Assembly (NCBI GenBank): GCA_947581805.1 | Contig: CANPVM010000002.1 | Coordinates: 1 to 64,000 of the forward strand | DNA from: an uncultured Clostridia bacterium | Lineage (GTDB): Bacteria > Bacillota > Clostridia > TANB77 > CAG-508 | Direction of reading: 5' to 3' | DNA: 64,000 nt | Shown: piece by piece, positions 37,190-47,414 of the stretch | How positions within the stretch are numbered: position 1 is the stretch's first letter | Layout of the letters: the number at the start of each line of letters is the position of its first letter | Made by a program: the position numbers and the translations under genes | The notes under the pieces: model-generated | What the model saw: the letters and a program-made list of their open reading frames with translations, nothing else | Database searches by the model: none | Told to the model about the DNA's origin: nothing

Positions 37190-39202
37190 TCAATCTTGTA
37201 TTAATTTTTGTAAAAAATTCTTTACTTTAGTTTTTAATGTTTTAGGAAATATTTTTAAAATAGCATAGTATATTTTTCTTTTTCTGCTAATACATTGTGT
37301 ATTTACTTTTTTACCTTGGAAAAGTTTTTCTTCTGGTACTATCCATCTTTTTGATGCTTTCTCTTCCATTTTTGTTAATTTTATTTTTTGTTTTTTTACT
37401 CCTCTAAAGTATTCTATATATTCCTTTGTTCGTTCATCAATATCAAATTGTAGTGCAGTTGTTTGTGCATTTTTACTCATTTCCTCTAAAGTTTTTTCTT
37501 GTGTTAATAAATACTCTACTTTTTCAATATATTGATTAACATTATTAATTTCTTTAATAATAAAAGAGTTTTTTCCATCAATTGCATATTCGTGAATTCC
37601 AAATGATTCAGAAACAATAGGTACCGCTCCTGCAGCCATTGCTTCTAGCGCTACAAGTCCGAAACCTTCCATAATAGAAGCATCAATTAAGATATCTGTT
37701 TGGAAAAGAATTTGACTCATTTGCTTTCTATTTAATGGTCCTTGATAAAAATGAATTGGTATATTTTCATTATTATTAATAGGAAACATTGTTTCTCTCA
37801 TATATACTACATTAATTTCAATAGGATAATCCTTTAATGTTAATTTTTTTAAAATCTCGTTTAGCAAAAAATCTCCCTTTGCAAAATTATCACGAAAAAC
37901 CATAGTAATTTGTTTTTTAGGCGTTCTTACTTTATTTGTGTTATATAATAAATCAATATTAATGGCATTTGGTATAACGGTTGCTTCCATATTAAAATTA
38001 TCTTTACACTTTTCTTTTAAAAACTCTGATATAGCTAAGATATTTTGACTATTTTTACAAGCTAATTCTGCCCAACTATAAATTTCTCCATTATCAAAAC
38101 AAGGTTCATACCCTTGCATGAAATTTACACAAGGAATATCATAATGTTTAGCAATCGCTTCACAGAAGAATATAGTAGGGTAAATGGTTCCTACAATACA
38201 CTTTGGAGATATTGTTTTTATATTTTCCATAAAAGTTGGTGTAAATACCATAATTTCTTTATATTCGTGAATTCTTTCTGTTAAAATATTAGCAAAACAT
38301 CCATTGATATTTAAATAATTTACTATATCTACTACCATGTGAACTCCACCTGCATTTTGATGAATATCTGGTAAAAAGAATAATACTTCTGGTGAAGGTT
38401 TTTGTTTTATTTTTAAGTGTTCCTTGATATATACAATAGGGTCATTTTTTACATATTCTTGCATCTTTTTATTATATTCTTCTCCCCAACGGTCAAAGAA
38501 TATTTTTCTATTATGTTCTAGTCTTTTTTGTTTTTCTGGACTTGTCCCAAAAGAAACTTCTGATTTATGATATACATAGGTATCAATTGCCACTTTTGCT
38601 TCAAATCCTTTACTATGTGCTTTAAATTGATAATCAGTTTCGTCTCCATACCCCATACCATAAATTTCATCTAGATATCCCGTTTTTTCCATACAATTTC
38701 TAGAAATCATTAAACAATTTCCTACTACGGTACAAGCATCAAAATTCATTCCTTGAAAATTTTCATAAAAAATTTCATCCACTTGCATATAACTATAATT
38801 TTCTGGAATATCATAGGATAAATTAGCAGCATTACTTGAAATAGGACATATTAATCCTATTTTTGTGTTTTGTTTCATGTGTTCTATTAGTTTTGGAATT
38901 GTATTTTTGGATATTAGACAATCTGTGTTTAATAGCAAGATATAATCCGACGTTGTTTTGTCCATTCCTTTATTCACATTTTTAATAAAGCCTAAATTTT
39001 CTTCATTACGATATACTTCTATAGTATCATATTTCTTTTTTAAATTTTCAATACAATTATAAGTAAGTTCATCTGAATTATCATCCATTAAGATTACTTT
39101 ACCAATATATTCTTTTGGTGTATTTTGATATAATGCATAAACGCACAATTTTACCCATTCTGGTGAATTATAAATTGGGATGATAATATCACATTTTTCC
39201 AT
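37190..39202 (-). CDS. Bifunctional glycosyltransferase, GT2 plus GT4
   Basis: 670 residues from the ATG at 39202 (MEKCDIIIPIYNSPEW behind GGAGAAAAT). The first 260 residues are a GT2 domain with LMDDNSDE, LLLNTDCLI and MGYGDETDY. Residues about 300-610 form a GT4-like domain with AGGVHMVVDIV, FMQGYEPCF and the donor site ASIMEGFGLVALEAMAAGAV. It probably adds two sugars to the surface glycan. The C-terminal 50 residues are basic. The longer frame upstream (39319) lies inside the next gene and is rejected. Confidence 0.9.
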   Translation of the reverse strand: MEKCDIIIPIYNSPEWVKLCVYALYQNTPKEYIGKVILMDDNSDELTYNCIENLKKKYDTIEVYRNEENLGFIKNVNKGMDKTTSDYILLLNTDCLISKNTIPKLIEHMKQNTKIGLICPISSNAANLSYDIPENYSYMQVDEIFYENFQGMNFDACTVVGNCLMISRNCMEKTGYLDEIYGMGYGDETDYQFKAHSKGFEAKVAIDTYVYHKSEVSFGTSPEKQKRLEHNRKIFFDRWGEEYNKKMQEYVKNDPIVYIKEHLKIKQKPSPEVLFFLPDIHQNAGGVHMVVDIVNYLNINGCFANILTERIHEYKEIMVFTPTFMENIKTISPKCIVGTIYPTIFFCEAIAKHYDIPCVNFMQGYEPCFDNGEIYSWAELACKNSQNILAISEFLKEKCKDNFNMEATVIPNAINIDLLYNTNKVRTPKKQITMVFRDNFAKGDFLLNEILKKLTLKDYPIEINVVYMRETMFPINNNENIPIHFYQGPLNRKQMSQILFQTDILIDASIMEGFGLVALEAMAAGAVPIVSESFGIHEYAIDGKNSFIIKEINNVNQYIEKVEYLLTQEKTLEEMSKNAQTTALQFDIDERTKEYIEYFRGVKKQKIKLTKMEEKASKRWIVPEEKLFQGKKVNTQCISRKRKIYYAILKIFPKTLKTKVKNFLQKLIQD

Positions 39203-39221
39203 TTTTATTTTCTCCTTTTTT

Positions 39222-40799
39222 CTATTTATTTTTATATTGTTTTCTATATATAATCGCATAAATACTAAGTAAAATAGCAATAAAAGTAGTAGCAAGAGCA
39301 GGCATTGTGTACCTGTCAATGCTAGAACCTAATAGAGCGTGTGCTACAATGTTCATGAAACTAAAACTATATAAAATAGTTATTAGGTCAATTATTTTTG
39401 TGTATTTTTCATTGTATCTCTTTTTTGTTCTAAATACTGCTACAATGCTGGCAATGGTTAAAATTGGCAATAGAATAAAGCTAATTTTCATAGCAATTGC
39501 AGATGGTATTTGTAAATTTCTTAATAGCCAATTAATAGCCACAACTGGTTTATTAACATCCTCATATTCCTTAGCATATGGTTCATATTTTTCTAGTAAT
39601 AGGAAATTAGTTGGGGTTCCATAGTTATAAATTTTAAATCCAATTGCATCAATCTCTTGAGTATTTGTAAATTCTAACTTTGTTCCTGTTTGTAATACTC
39701 TTGGACCATCAAAGCTAATTGAATACATACTAATGGTAACCAAATAACTTCTTAAATAGCATCCTAATATTACTTTTGGATTTTTAATAAGAGTATTTAG
39801 TAAAAACTTTGTTGCGTCCAAAGTAGAAATCACTTTTCCTTTTGAGTAAATAATTTCATAATTTTCTTGATTTGTATCTATTACCGTAAAAGATTGATAT
39901 TCTGAGTTATTTTCAAGTACTTGTACCATTTTTTCTTTATCTTCTTGTGAAATTTTCGTATTTTCTTGTACTGCTTGTATTGTTTCAAACCCATTCTTTA
40001 TATTATACTCTTTTATTCCTTCTAGAAGGCCAAGAGCTAAAAATCCTCCAGTGGTTCTAGTATTATCTATGTTTACATTTTTTACTTTAATTACTAAATT
40101 CCAACCTTGTATTCCTATTACCAACATAATCATACATATTAATACAGTGAAACCTCTTTGTAAAAAATTCTTTAAATTTACTTTTCGAACAAAAGAGATA
40201 ATTGCTGCTATAATAACTGGGAATAAAATGGTTCCTACATATGGTTGTTTCAATTGCCATGCAATTGCTGTAAGTATTGCTAATACAATAGTATACAAAA
40301 TATATTGTAATTTATTTTCTTTAAAATTGATTTGCATCCATTTCCAAGAAAGATAGCAGCCTATTACAGCAAAAGTCATAGCAATAAATTCTGTTAATAG
40401 AGTATGGTAATACCCTATTATCATTGGATTTACTACCACTAATAATACAAATAAGATTCCTAATACCCATTTAAACTTTTTACTACACACTTCTTCATTT
40501 TGAATAGTGTCTTTGTAAATAAGATAGCTAAAAAGTAGCATTAGCAAGTAGAAAATAAACGTAGCAACCAAGAATCCATTGCTATTTGGTCCAAAGAAAA
40601 TTTGAGTCACTTTAAGAAAAAGTGGAAAAACGGGTCCTCTTCCTACATCCCATTGAGTAAAATCTTCTCCTTCTGTCATTAGGCTACTAAGCCATAAATA
40701 ATGTGAGGAATCATGCGTGATTGTTAATCCATAAGTAAAAAAGATTATAGTAATGATAATCCAAAATAATATTAATGCTATTGTTTTTTTATTTTTCAT
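39222..40799 (-). CDS. GT-C-type integral membrane glycosyltransferase
   Basis: 525 residues with about 11 helices. The first extracytoplasmic loop has THDSSHYLWLSSLM and DVGRGPVFPLF, comparable to the acidic motif of GT39/ArnT-like enzymes that use polyprenyl-phosphate sugars. It overlaps the upstream gene by four bases (ATGA). Together with the GtrB-like enzyme it could decorate the exported glycan outside the membrane. The donor and acceptor are unknown. Confidence 0.75.
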   Translation of the reverse strand: MKNKKTIALILFWIIITIIFFTYGLTITHDSSHYLWLSSLMTEGEDFTQWDVGRGPVFPLFLKVTQIFFGPNSNGFLVATFIFYLLMLLFSYLIYKDTIQNEEVCSKKFKWVLGILFVLLVVVNPMIIGYYHTLLTEFIAMTFAVIGCYLSWKWMQINFKENKLQYILYTIVLAILTAIAWQLKQPYVGTILFPVIIAAIISFVRKVNLKNFLQRGFTVLICMIMLVIGIQGWNLVIKVKNVNIDNTRTTGGFLALGLLEGIKEYNIKNGFETIQAVQENTKISQEDKEKMVQVLENNSEYQSFTVIDTNQENYEIIYSKGKVISTLDATKFLLNTLIKNPKVILGCYLRSYLVTISMYSISFDGPRVLQTGTKLEFTNTQEIDAIGFKIYNYGTPTNFLLLEKYEPYAKEYEDVNKPVVAINWLLRNLQIPSAIAMKISFILLPILTIASIVAVFRTKKRYNEKYTKIIDLITILYSFSFMNIVAHALLGSSIDRYTMPALATTFIAILLSIYAIIYRKQYKNK

Positions 40800-42631
40800 A
40801 TTTCCTCCTCTGTTTGATTGATTATTCTATCTGTTCTAATTCTCATATTTCCTACATCATGTCTAAAATTGATATTAAAATATGGGTCTTCCTTTTGAAA
40901 AATTTCTTTCCATTTTTCTTTTAGTCTTTTTTCATCTTCTTGTAGTCTTTTTTGCTTTTCTAAAGTAACCTCATATCCTCTTGTTTTGGATTCATAATGA
41001 TAAGCTTGTACAAATGGATTTAGAACAACGACTTTGTTTTTCTCTCTAATTTTTAAGCATAAATCAATGTCGTTATAAGCCACTGGGAATGCTTCATCTA
41101 GCCCTCCTACTTCACAATAATCTTGTTTTGATATCATAAGCATAGCACCTGTTACTGCCATATAATTTTGAGAAATCACATTTCTTGCCATATAACCTGG
41201 CTCTTCCGCTTCTAACCCCAAATTAACATGTCCTGCTACCCCGGTAAGTCCTAATACAACTCCAACATGTTGTACTTTTGTATTAGCATATAATAATTTG
41301 GCTCCTACAATTCCCACATCTTCTCTTTGGCAATTTCCAAGCATAGTTTCTATCCAGTTATTCGTAATAATTTTTGTATCATTATTTAGTAGAACAATAT
41401 AGTCTCCTGTAGAATGTTCTACTCCAAAGTTATTTAATTTAGAATAATTAAATCCGTCTCCTTCATATTTTAATACTTTAATTTTTTCATTTTTTTGTAA
41501 AGTTTCATAATATTTAAATATTTCTTTTGTTTTACTATTATTTTCTACAATTATAATTTCATAATTATGATAGGTTGTTTTTTCTAGAATGGATTGTACA
41601 CATCTTTTTAAATCTTTTTTATGGTCTTTATTTAGAATAATAATAGATACTTTTGGTTCTCCTATTACATGATATTTTATTTGATAAATTCCTAATATTG
41701 AGGAATCTTCTACATCAGCTTGTATTCCTTTTCTATCTAAATGTGCCTTAATTGCCTTTTTTGCTGCTTCATATGCATATGGCTTTGCAGATGAATTTAA
41801 TGCTACTGAATCGATATTCATTCTCCAATGATATAGAATTTTAGGAATATGAACTATTTTGTTTGCTTCTTCTACTGCTCTTAATATTAAATCATAATCT
41901 TGACTGCCGTCAAACTCCTTTTGAAAACCACCAATTCTATCTAATAGGCTTTTCTTAAAAATAGAAAAATGACAAATATAGTTATAACTCATTAAGGTAT
42001 CTGGAGCATAATCTTGTTTAAAATGTGGTCCTATTCTATTTTCTTTTTCTTCCAACAACTTATCTTCATCTGTATAAAAGAATTCCGCTTCCTTATATTG
42101 ATTAATTGTTTTTACTATTTCATATAATGAAAATACAGGTAATATATCATCATGGTCTAGTAAGGCAATATATTCCCCTTCTGCTAATTTTAAAGCTTCA
42201 TTTGAATTTTCTGAAATTCCTTTGTTGGCATTTAAGAATTTATATTTTATTCTTGTATCTTGTTTTATTAACTCTTGTACATATTCTTTCTTTTCACTGC
42301 TGCCATCTGCTAAGCATAATTCCCAATTTGAATAAGTTTGGTTAATTAAAGAATCAATTAACTCTGTTAAATATTTTTCTTTTGTATTATACATAGGAAC
42401 AATAACACTAATTTTAGGTTCATATTCAAATACATGATTTCTTTGCTTTTCTAATTCTACTTCATTCGGTTCATTGTTTTGAATCCATAATTTATAATTT
42501 TCATTTTCTTCTTTTTCGTACTTTTTTTGCTTTGAAAAAGGAAGTTTCGATAGTATTTTTTGTATTGTTTTCATGATTCCATTTTTGTTATAAAATTCGA
42601 TTGTTCTATTTATGATAAACCTTAAATTCAT
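40796..42631 (-). CDS. Tandem GT2 glycosyltransferase
   Basis: 611 residues with two GT2 domains. The first (about 70-290) has ISVIVPMYNTKEKYL and ALLDHDDILP. The second (about 325-570) has VSIIILNKDHKKDL, VLLNNDTKI, TGAMLMISKQDY and AYNDIDLCLKIRE. This architecture is common in O-antigen, rhamnan and teichoic-like polymer loci. It starts two bases after the stop of the preceding gene, consistent with one operon. Confidence 0.92.
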   Translation of the reverse strand: MNLRFIINRTIEFYNKNGIMKTIQKILSKLPFSKQKKYEKEENENYKLWIQNNEPNEVELEKQRNHVFEYEPKISVIVPMYNTKEKYLTELIDSLINQTYSNWELCLADGSSEKKEYVQELIKQDTRIKYKFLNANKGISENSNEALKLAEGEYIALLDHDDILPVFSLYEIVKTINQYKEAEFFYTDEDKLLEEKENRIGPHFKQDYAPDTLMSYNYICHFSIFKKSLLDRIGGFQKEFDGSQDYDLILRAVEEANKIVHIPKILYHWRMNIDSVALNSSAKPYAYEAAKKAIKAHLDRKGIQADVEDSSILGIYQIKYHVIGEPKVSIIILNKDHKKDLKRCVQSILEKTTYHNYEIIIVENNSKTKEIFKYYETLQKNEKIKVLKYEGDGFNYSKLNNFGVEHSTGDYIVLLNNDTKIITNNWIETMLGNCQREDVGIVGAKLLYANTKVQHVGVVLGLTGVAGHVNLGLEAEEPGYMARNVISQNYMAVTGAMLMISKQDYCEVGGLDEAFPVAYNDIDLCLKIREKNKVVVLNPFVQAYHYESKTRGYEVTLEKQKRLQEDEKRLKEKWKEIFQKEDPYFNINFRHDVGNMRIRTDRIINQTEEEI

Positions 42632-42632
42632 T

Positions 42633-44201
42633 TTATTGTCCCTTTCCTAATAACTTTCTACCCATTTTAATTAATTTCCAACCACGCGATGTATTATATT
42701 CTTTTAATAATGTTTGATATTGAGACTCTATTTTGTCTTTTTCTTCTTTTAAGCTTTTATATTTTTCTATTTGAATATATTTTTCGTTTTCTGCCTCTTT
42801 TAAGCTTTCTAAGTCTACTAGATATTGTTTAATTTCTTTCTTATATTCGTTTACCTTTTCTTCGTCTAAAATTTCTGATTGAATTGCTTTTTCTAATTCT
42901 TTAAAATAAGTTACAAATTCACTTAAATTAAAATGTTCCCATATTTCTTCTTTTTCTATAATTTGTTTTAAACTATTCTCATTATATGTGTATAAATTAT
43001 TAATTGCACGATATAAAATAAACTCTAAAGGTAAATTTTCTATACACCATTCTTGGTCATAAAAATGGTATTGATTATTATAATAAAAAATATTTTCAAA
43101 AGATAAATCAATATAACCACTTTTAATAAAATGCATTTTTTCTTCTATTTCTTTTGGTATTTGTATGTGATATCTGGTAAAAGCATTTTCATCACTCACT
43201 TCTTCTTTTTCTAATCTTTCTTTGATATACTTGTACCAATCTTCTATTTGTTGATAAACTTGTTGTATATTTCTTTGTTGAATTTCTCGTACAATGATTT
43301 TATCTAATTCCTCTGCTGTTATAAATTTGCTTGCTATTTTTTCTTTTTCTACAGTTTCTATTATTTCAAAGCCTAATTGTTTTAGATGGTTAATATACTC
43401 ACCAATTTGCTTCACATGTTCTTTTGACTTTTCATTTTCTGGAAGTTTTTCTACCATATCTTGATGAATCATTACCATCAATTGATATTGTTCTTTTCTT
43501 AAAATATTATAATTCACAAATTTAATTTGATTTATATTTTCGGCATTAGAAATTTCTATAAAATAAGAATTAGTAAAATCAATAAATTTTTCATTTTTAC
43601 AAATTTGTCTTATCACATCAATTTCGTTATAAATAATCATACTGCCTTTTTCATAATGCACAGGATATATTATTTTACTATGGTTTGATTTTGGTAAAAA
43701 TTCATCGGTAAAAATACAATTCGTGTTTGTATAGTCTGGTAATGGATAATAGAATTTATAGTTTTGAAAGCCTGCTTCTTGTACAAAATTTTCTATTTCT
43801 CCTTTTAATAGTAAATTTGGTTCCTTGGCTCTTATTTCACTTTGTATTCCTTCAAAGATTTTATGATAATGCTTACTTTTAGCTCCTGCAAAATATTTAA
43901 TTCCTAATCGATTATCAATGGCTAATAAAATTTTTCCCTGTGGTTTTAAATGCTTTTTTAAATCCTTTAAAAAAGCAACATATGGCACTTGTTCTTGATA
44001 AATGGTAGGTGCATATTCATAAGTTCCTATTAATGTTATATAATCATATTCTCCTTGTAATTGTAATTGTTTGATATGGCAACTTTCCAAATTTAATTTG
44101 TTTTTTAAACTTTCTAGAATACTATTTTCTTCATAAATTTCTAGTACAGTTGCCCCTTCTTCAAATGGATACCACTTTATGATATTTGCTTTACTATCCA
44201 T
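42633..44201 (-). CDS. Methyltransferase-like glycan locus protein with coiled coil
   Basis: 522 residues. The N-terminal 180 residues resemble a SAM-dependent methyltransferase (IIKWYPFEEGATVLEIYEEN, a degenerate motif I, and LLAIDNRLGIKYFAGA). A middle part of unclear fold contains FYDQEWCIENLPLEFILYRA, and a C-terminal coiled coil (about 430-500) ends TSRGWKLIKMGRKLLG. That tail is typical of clostridial glycan-assembly proteins that measure or scaffold chains. Catalytic activity is uncertain because the glycine-rich loop is weak. Confidence 0.7.
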   Translation of the reverse strand: MDSKANIIKWYPFEEGATVLEIYEENSILESLKNKLNLESCHIKQLQLQGEYDYITLIGTYEYAPTIYQEQVPYVAFLKDLKKHLKPQGKILLAIDNRLGIKYFAGAKSKHYHKIFEGIQSEIRAKEPNLLLKGEIENFVQEAGFQNYKFYYPLPDYTNTNCIFTDEFLPKSNHSKIIYPVHYEKGSMIIYNEIDVIRQICKNEKFIDFTNSYFIEISNAENINQIKFVNYNILRKEQYQLMVMIHQDMVEKLPENEKSKEHVKQIGEYINHLKQLGFEIIETVEKEKIASKFITAEELDKIIVREIQQRNIQQVYQQIEDWYKYIKERLEKEEVSDENAFTRYHIQIPKEIEEKMHFIKSGYIDLSFENIFYYNNQYHFYDQEWCIENLPLEFILYRAINNLYTYNENSLKQIIEKEEIWEHFNLSEFVTYFKELEKAIQSEILDEEKVNEYKKEIKQYLVDLESLKEAENEKYIQIEKYKSLKEEKDKIESQYQTLLKEYNTSRGWKLIKMGRKLLGKGQ

Positions 44202-44227
44202 AGGTTTCTCCCCTTACATACTATTTT

Positions 44228-45520
44228 TTACTTTTCTTTCTGTATTTGTATTTTTGTATCTAATTTAACCATTCCTACACAATCTTTTTCTGATATTATT
44301 TCAATTAATAATGCTTCATATTTTCTATTTAATACTTCTAACTCTCCTTTGGCATTAATATGAGTACAGCTAAAAGATAAGGTGTATGGTCCTGGTGCAA
44401 TTGGTAATTGTTGTATAAACTCTACTGTAACAATATCTCCTTTTTGAAATTTTCCAGGATATATTTTTTCTATCATACTGTTAGTCCCTGCAATTTCTAC
44501 TCCGTTAAAATTTTTTACTGTCATAGTAAAAATAGGGTTATCCACTTCTTTATGAAATTTTATTTTTGATTTTAAAACAATTTCTTTTACATTATCAATC
44601 ACATTTAAATAGTTTCCGTCTTTATCAAAAATTCCATAATCGATTACTTCAGCATTTAAATTTCCATATTCAATCACATTAGGATTTTCATTAAAATGTA
44701 TTTTCCAACTATCTTTTTCTTCTATTTTTTTCTGTTTAACTTTGTTTTGTATAGTGTTTTCTGCTTTTTCCTTCGTTGGTGCATTTCCTGTAATAATTTT
44801 TTTATATAGTTCTACTCCTTCTTTTACATCTCCATCAAATGTTTTTCTTCCATTTTCTAAAATAATCGTTTTTGTACAATTTTTTAAAACATCAGATACA
44901 TTATGTGTAACAAAAAGAATGGTTTTACCTCTATCTTTAAATTCTTGGAACTTTTTAAAACATTTTAATTGAAATGCCATATCTCCTACTGACAATACTT
45001 CATCTACAATTAAAATATCAGGGTCCACATTGATTGCACATGCAAAAGCAAGACGTGCAAACATACCTGAAGAATAGGTTTTTACTGGTTGAAATAAGTG
45101 TTCACCAATATCAGCAAAATCTATAATTTCTTGTTTTTTTTCTTCAATTTCTTTTTTACTTAAACCCATTACTTGTCCATGTTGATAAATATTTTCTTCT
45201 CCTGTTAGTTCTGGGTTAAAAGCAGTTCCTAATTCCAAAAGTGAACTTATTTTTCCATTTACTTTCATAGTTCCTGAAGTTTGCACAGCTACTCCAGTAA
45301 TAATTTTTAATAGAGTAGACTTACCTGCTCCATTTTTTCCTAATATTCCTAAAATTTCTCCTTGTTTTACTGTTAGACTTAAATTATCTAAAGCTTTAAA
45401 TTCAGTATGCTTATGATATTTTGGTAAAATAACCTCTAAAAGCCTTGCTTTTTTACTTGTATACATTTTATAAGTTTTTGTTAAATTTTGGATTTCTATG
45501 ATATTATCTTCTTGACTCAT
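44228..45520 (-). CDS. Polysaccharide ABC exporter ATPase, Wzt/TagH type
   Basis: 430 residues. The ATPase domain (about 1-245) has LGILGKNGAGKSTLLK, TYSSGMFARLAFACA as the signature and ILIVDEVLSVGD. The C-terminal 180 residues form a beta-sandwich like the Wzt carbohydrate-binding domain (IFTMTVKNFNGVEIAGTNS). Such a domain recognises the finished glycan end before export. Its permease partner is the next gene upstream. Confidence 0.93.
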   Translation of the reverse strand: MSQEDNIIEIQNLTKTYKMYTSKKARLLEVILPKYHKHTEFKALDNLSLTVKQGEILGILGKNGAGKSTLLKIITGVAVQTSGTMKVNGKISSLLELGTAFNPELTGEENIYQHGQVMGLSKKEIEEKKQEIIDFADIGEHLFQPVKTYSSGMFARLAFACAINVDPDILIVDEVLSVGDMAFQLKCFKKFQEFKDRGKTILFVTHNVSDVLKNCTKTIILENGRKTFDGDVKEGVELYKKIITGNAPTKEKAENTIQNKVKQKKIEEKDSWKIHFNENPNVIEYGNLNAEVIDYGIFDKDGNYLNVIDNVKEIVLKSKIKFHKEVDNPIFTMTVKNFNGVEIAGTNSMIEKIYPGKFQKGDIVTVEFIQQLPIAPGPYTLSFSCTHINAKGELEVLNRKYEALLIEIISEKDCVGMVKLDTKIQIQKEK

Positions 45521-45549
45521 TTTTCTTTCCCTTCTTAATTTGTTTTCTA

Positions 45550-46341
45550 TTATAGTACATCGGCAAAATCTTTTTTATTTCTTTTAAATACATTATTTCC
45601 CCATATATACATAAGAATGGTAATTAGCCAAAATGCAATAGTATATAGAAAATGATTATCTGTTAGCATATTACCAGGTAAGAATACTTCTCGAAAAGTA
45701 GTTACCAAATACGTAAAAGGCATACATTTTACAATTGTTAAAATGGTTTGATGTCCTTCTAGCATACTTAAGTTCCATATAATTGGAGTGAACCAGAAAA
45801 ATAGTTGCATTACAATACCAAGTAAATTTGAAAAATCTGGTACAATCGTAGTCACTGCTGAAGTAAATCTTGTAAATGCAATTACAAAAGCAAAAAATGC
45901 AATAAGTATATAAAGTAGTTGTAATACATTAGGAATATAGCCAAATAAAATACATACTATAGTAACTACAATAGTTAAAAAGATTCCAACAAAACTAGAA
46001 GCTACAATAGATATCATAGGAATAATATCTACTGGAAATACTACTTTTTTTACTAAATAACTATAACTACGAATAGAATTACTTGCTGACATAATACTGT
46101 CATTTAGCCATTGCCAAATAGCCATTCCAGGTAGGAACCATACTAAATATGGTTCTTCTCCACTGCTTCTTGTTTGTAAAATATATTGAAATACAATAAC
46201 ATAGGTAAACATGAAAACAAAAGGTTGTAAAAAACCCCATATGCTTCCAAGACTTGTACTAGCAAAACGATTTTTAAAATCATTTTTTCCTAATTGCCAG
46301 ATTAATTTCTTATTTTTTATGATTGATTTTATAAAATTCAT
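45550..46341 (-). CDS. Polysaccharide ABC exporter permease, Wzm/TagG type
   Basis: 263 residues with six membrane helices of the ABC-2 type. The N-terminal NDFKNRFASTSLGSIWGFLQP and the WFLPGMAIWQWLNDSI segment match the Wzm/TagG family. It forms the transmembrane channel with the ATPase encoded just downstream. The presence of a Wzt/Wzm pair indicates a glycan completed in the cytoplasm on a lipid carrier and then exported. Confidence 0.93.
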   Translation of the reverse strand: MNFIKSIIKNKKLIWQLGKNDFKNRFASTSLGSIWGFLQPFVFMFTYVIVFQYILQTRSSGEEPYLVWFLPGMAIWQWLNDSIMSASNSIRSYSYLVKKVVFPVDIIPMISIVASSFVGIFLTIVVTIVCILFGYIPNVLQLLYILIAFFAFVIAFTRFTSAVTTIVPDFSNLLGIVMQLFFWFTPIIWNLSMLEGHQTILTIVKCMPFTYLVTTFREVFLPGNMLTDNHFLYTIAFWLITILMYIWGNNVFKRNKKDFADVL

Positions 46342-46370
46342 TTATTTATCCTTTCTAATAGAGAGATTGT

Positions 46371-46967
46371 TTACTTAGCTTTTAATAAATCTTTTCCATT
46401 TTTAATATAATCCCAGCCTGAAAAAATCGTAGCAATCACACATACCACCATCAAAATAGTAGTAATGCTATTAAGCAAAAGTGGATATCCTGTTAAACCT
46501 CCCTTTAATATGGTTGCAAATGCGTTGTTATCCATAAATGCTACAATAATTGCGAGCATTTGTGTTACTGTTTTTAATTTTCCCCAAATACTAGCTGCAA
46601 TTACTTTACCTCCATTTTCTACTGCAATTAAGCGATAACCAGAAACAACGAACTCACGAAATACAATAATTGTTGGGAGCCATGCAGGAAGCTTTCCTAA
46701 TTCCACTAAAATAATTAAAGCAGTAATAACTAATACTTTATCTGCAATTGGGTCTAAAAATTTTCCAAAAGTAGTAATTTGGTTCCTAGAACGTGCAATA
46801 TAACCGTCTAATTTATCGGTAATAGAAGCAATAATAAAAATAAAATTTAATATCCATGACATGGTTGGAATCCCTAAAAACTCTCCTGGCCAATTAAAAA
46901 ATGTAACAAGAATCATTACAGGTACTAGTAAGATACGAAATATAGTTAATTTATTTGCTAAATTCAT
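46371..46967 (-). CDS. pgsA: CDP-diacylglycerol--glycerol-3-phosphate 3-phosphatidyltransferase
   Basis: 198 residues with four to six membrane helices. The CDP-alcohol phosphotransferase signature is seen as DKLDGYIARSRNQITTFGKF followed by LDPIADK (about 48-75). Makes phosphatidylglycerol phosphate in the membrane. It follows the terminator/DUF5665 region and is upstream of nothing obviously related; the start follows GAGGAAAAAT. Confidence 0.94.
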   Translation of the reverse strand: MNLANKLTIFRILLVPVMILVTFFNWPGEFLGIPTMSWILNFIFIIASITDKLDGYIARSRNQITTFGKFLDPIADKVLVITALIILVELGKLPAWLPTIIVFREFVVSGYRLIAVENGGKVIAASIWGKLKTVTQMLAIIVAFMDNNAFATILKGGLTGYPLLLNSITTILMVVCVIATIFSGWDYIKNGKDLLKAK

Positions 46968-47055
46968 ATTTTTCCTCCTCTTTTTAGACGTCTTTATTAT
47001 ATAAAAGTATCAAAAAAAAAGCAAGTAAAATCATAGAAAAGTCAAGAACATAATT

Positions 47056-47346
47056 TTACCTACTTTTTTGTACAATCTCTACAATATCTGCAATATATTC
47101 TCCAATAATAGGAATATTTAAAGTAACTATTTTTCGAAGTAACATGATAAGTAAAGCTGTAATAATAGTAACTCCAATTCCTATTCCTATTCCTCTTGCC
47201 ATTCCAGCTATTAAATTTGTCCACAATAGTTTTTTTCTATTTCCTAATAATTGAGAAATATCTAATAAATTACTTTCTAATAAATTTTTATTTAAATTAT
47301 CAATCTGTTTTAATAATAAACTTTCTTTTTCTTTTTTTTGAAACAT
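47056..47346 (-). CDS. DUF5665-family membrane protein
   Basis: About 96 residues from the ATG at 47346, which is preceded by TTGAGG. A hydrophilic N-terminus is followed by LIAGMARGIGIGIGVTIITA and a second hydrophobic stretch, then NIPIIGEYIADIVEIVQ. This is the pattern of the small DUF5665 proteins found in many Clostridia. Function unknown. A TTG five codons upstream is possible but less likely. Confidence 0.8.
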   Translation of the reverse strand: MFQKKEKESLLLKQIDNLNKNLLESNLLDISQLLGNRKKLLWTNLIAGMARGIGIGIGVTIITALLIMLLRKIVTLNIPIIGEYIADIVEIVQKSR

Positions 47347-47359
47347 AATAAACCTCAAC

Positions 47360-47389
47360 AAAAATACACCCTTTTTATTTAGGGTGCAT
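47360..47389 (-). terminator. Terminator of the UPF0182 gene
   Basis: ATGCACCCT and AGGGTGTAT form a stem on the minus strand with an A-rich loop, followed by TTTTTG. It supports the view that the UPF0182 gene really ends at 47415, after both frameshifts. Confidence 0.85.
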
Positions 47390-47414
47390 TTTTTTCTGTA
47401 TTTTATACTTTTTA

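Noticed and set aside
39203..39319. N-terminal extension of the GT2-GT4 protein with a poly-Leu stretch
   Set aside because: It lies inside the end of the adjacent membrane-protein gene and has no ribosome site; MEKCDIII at 39202 has one.
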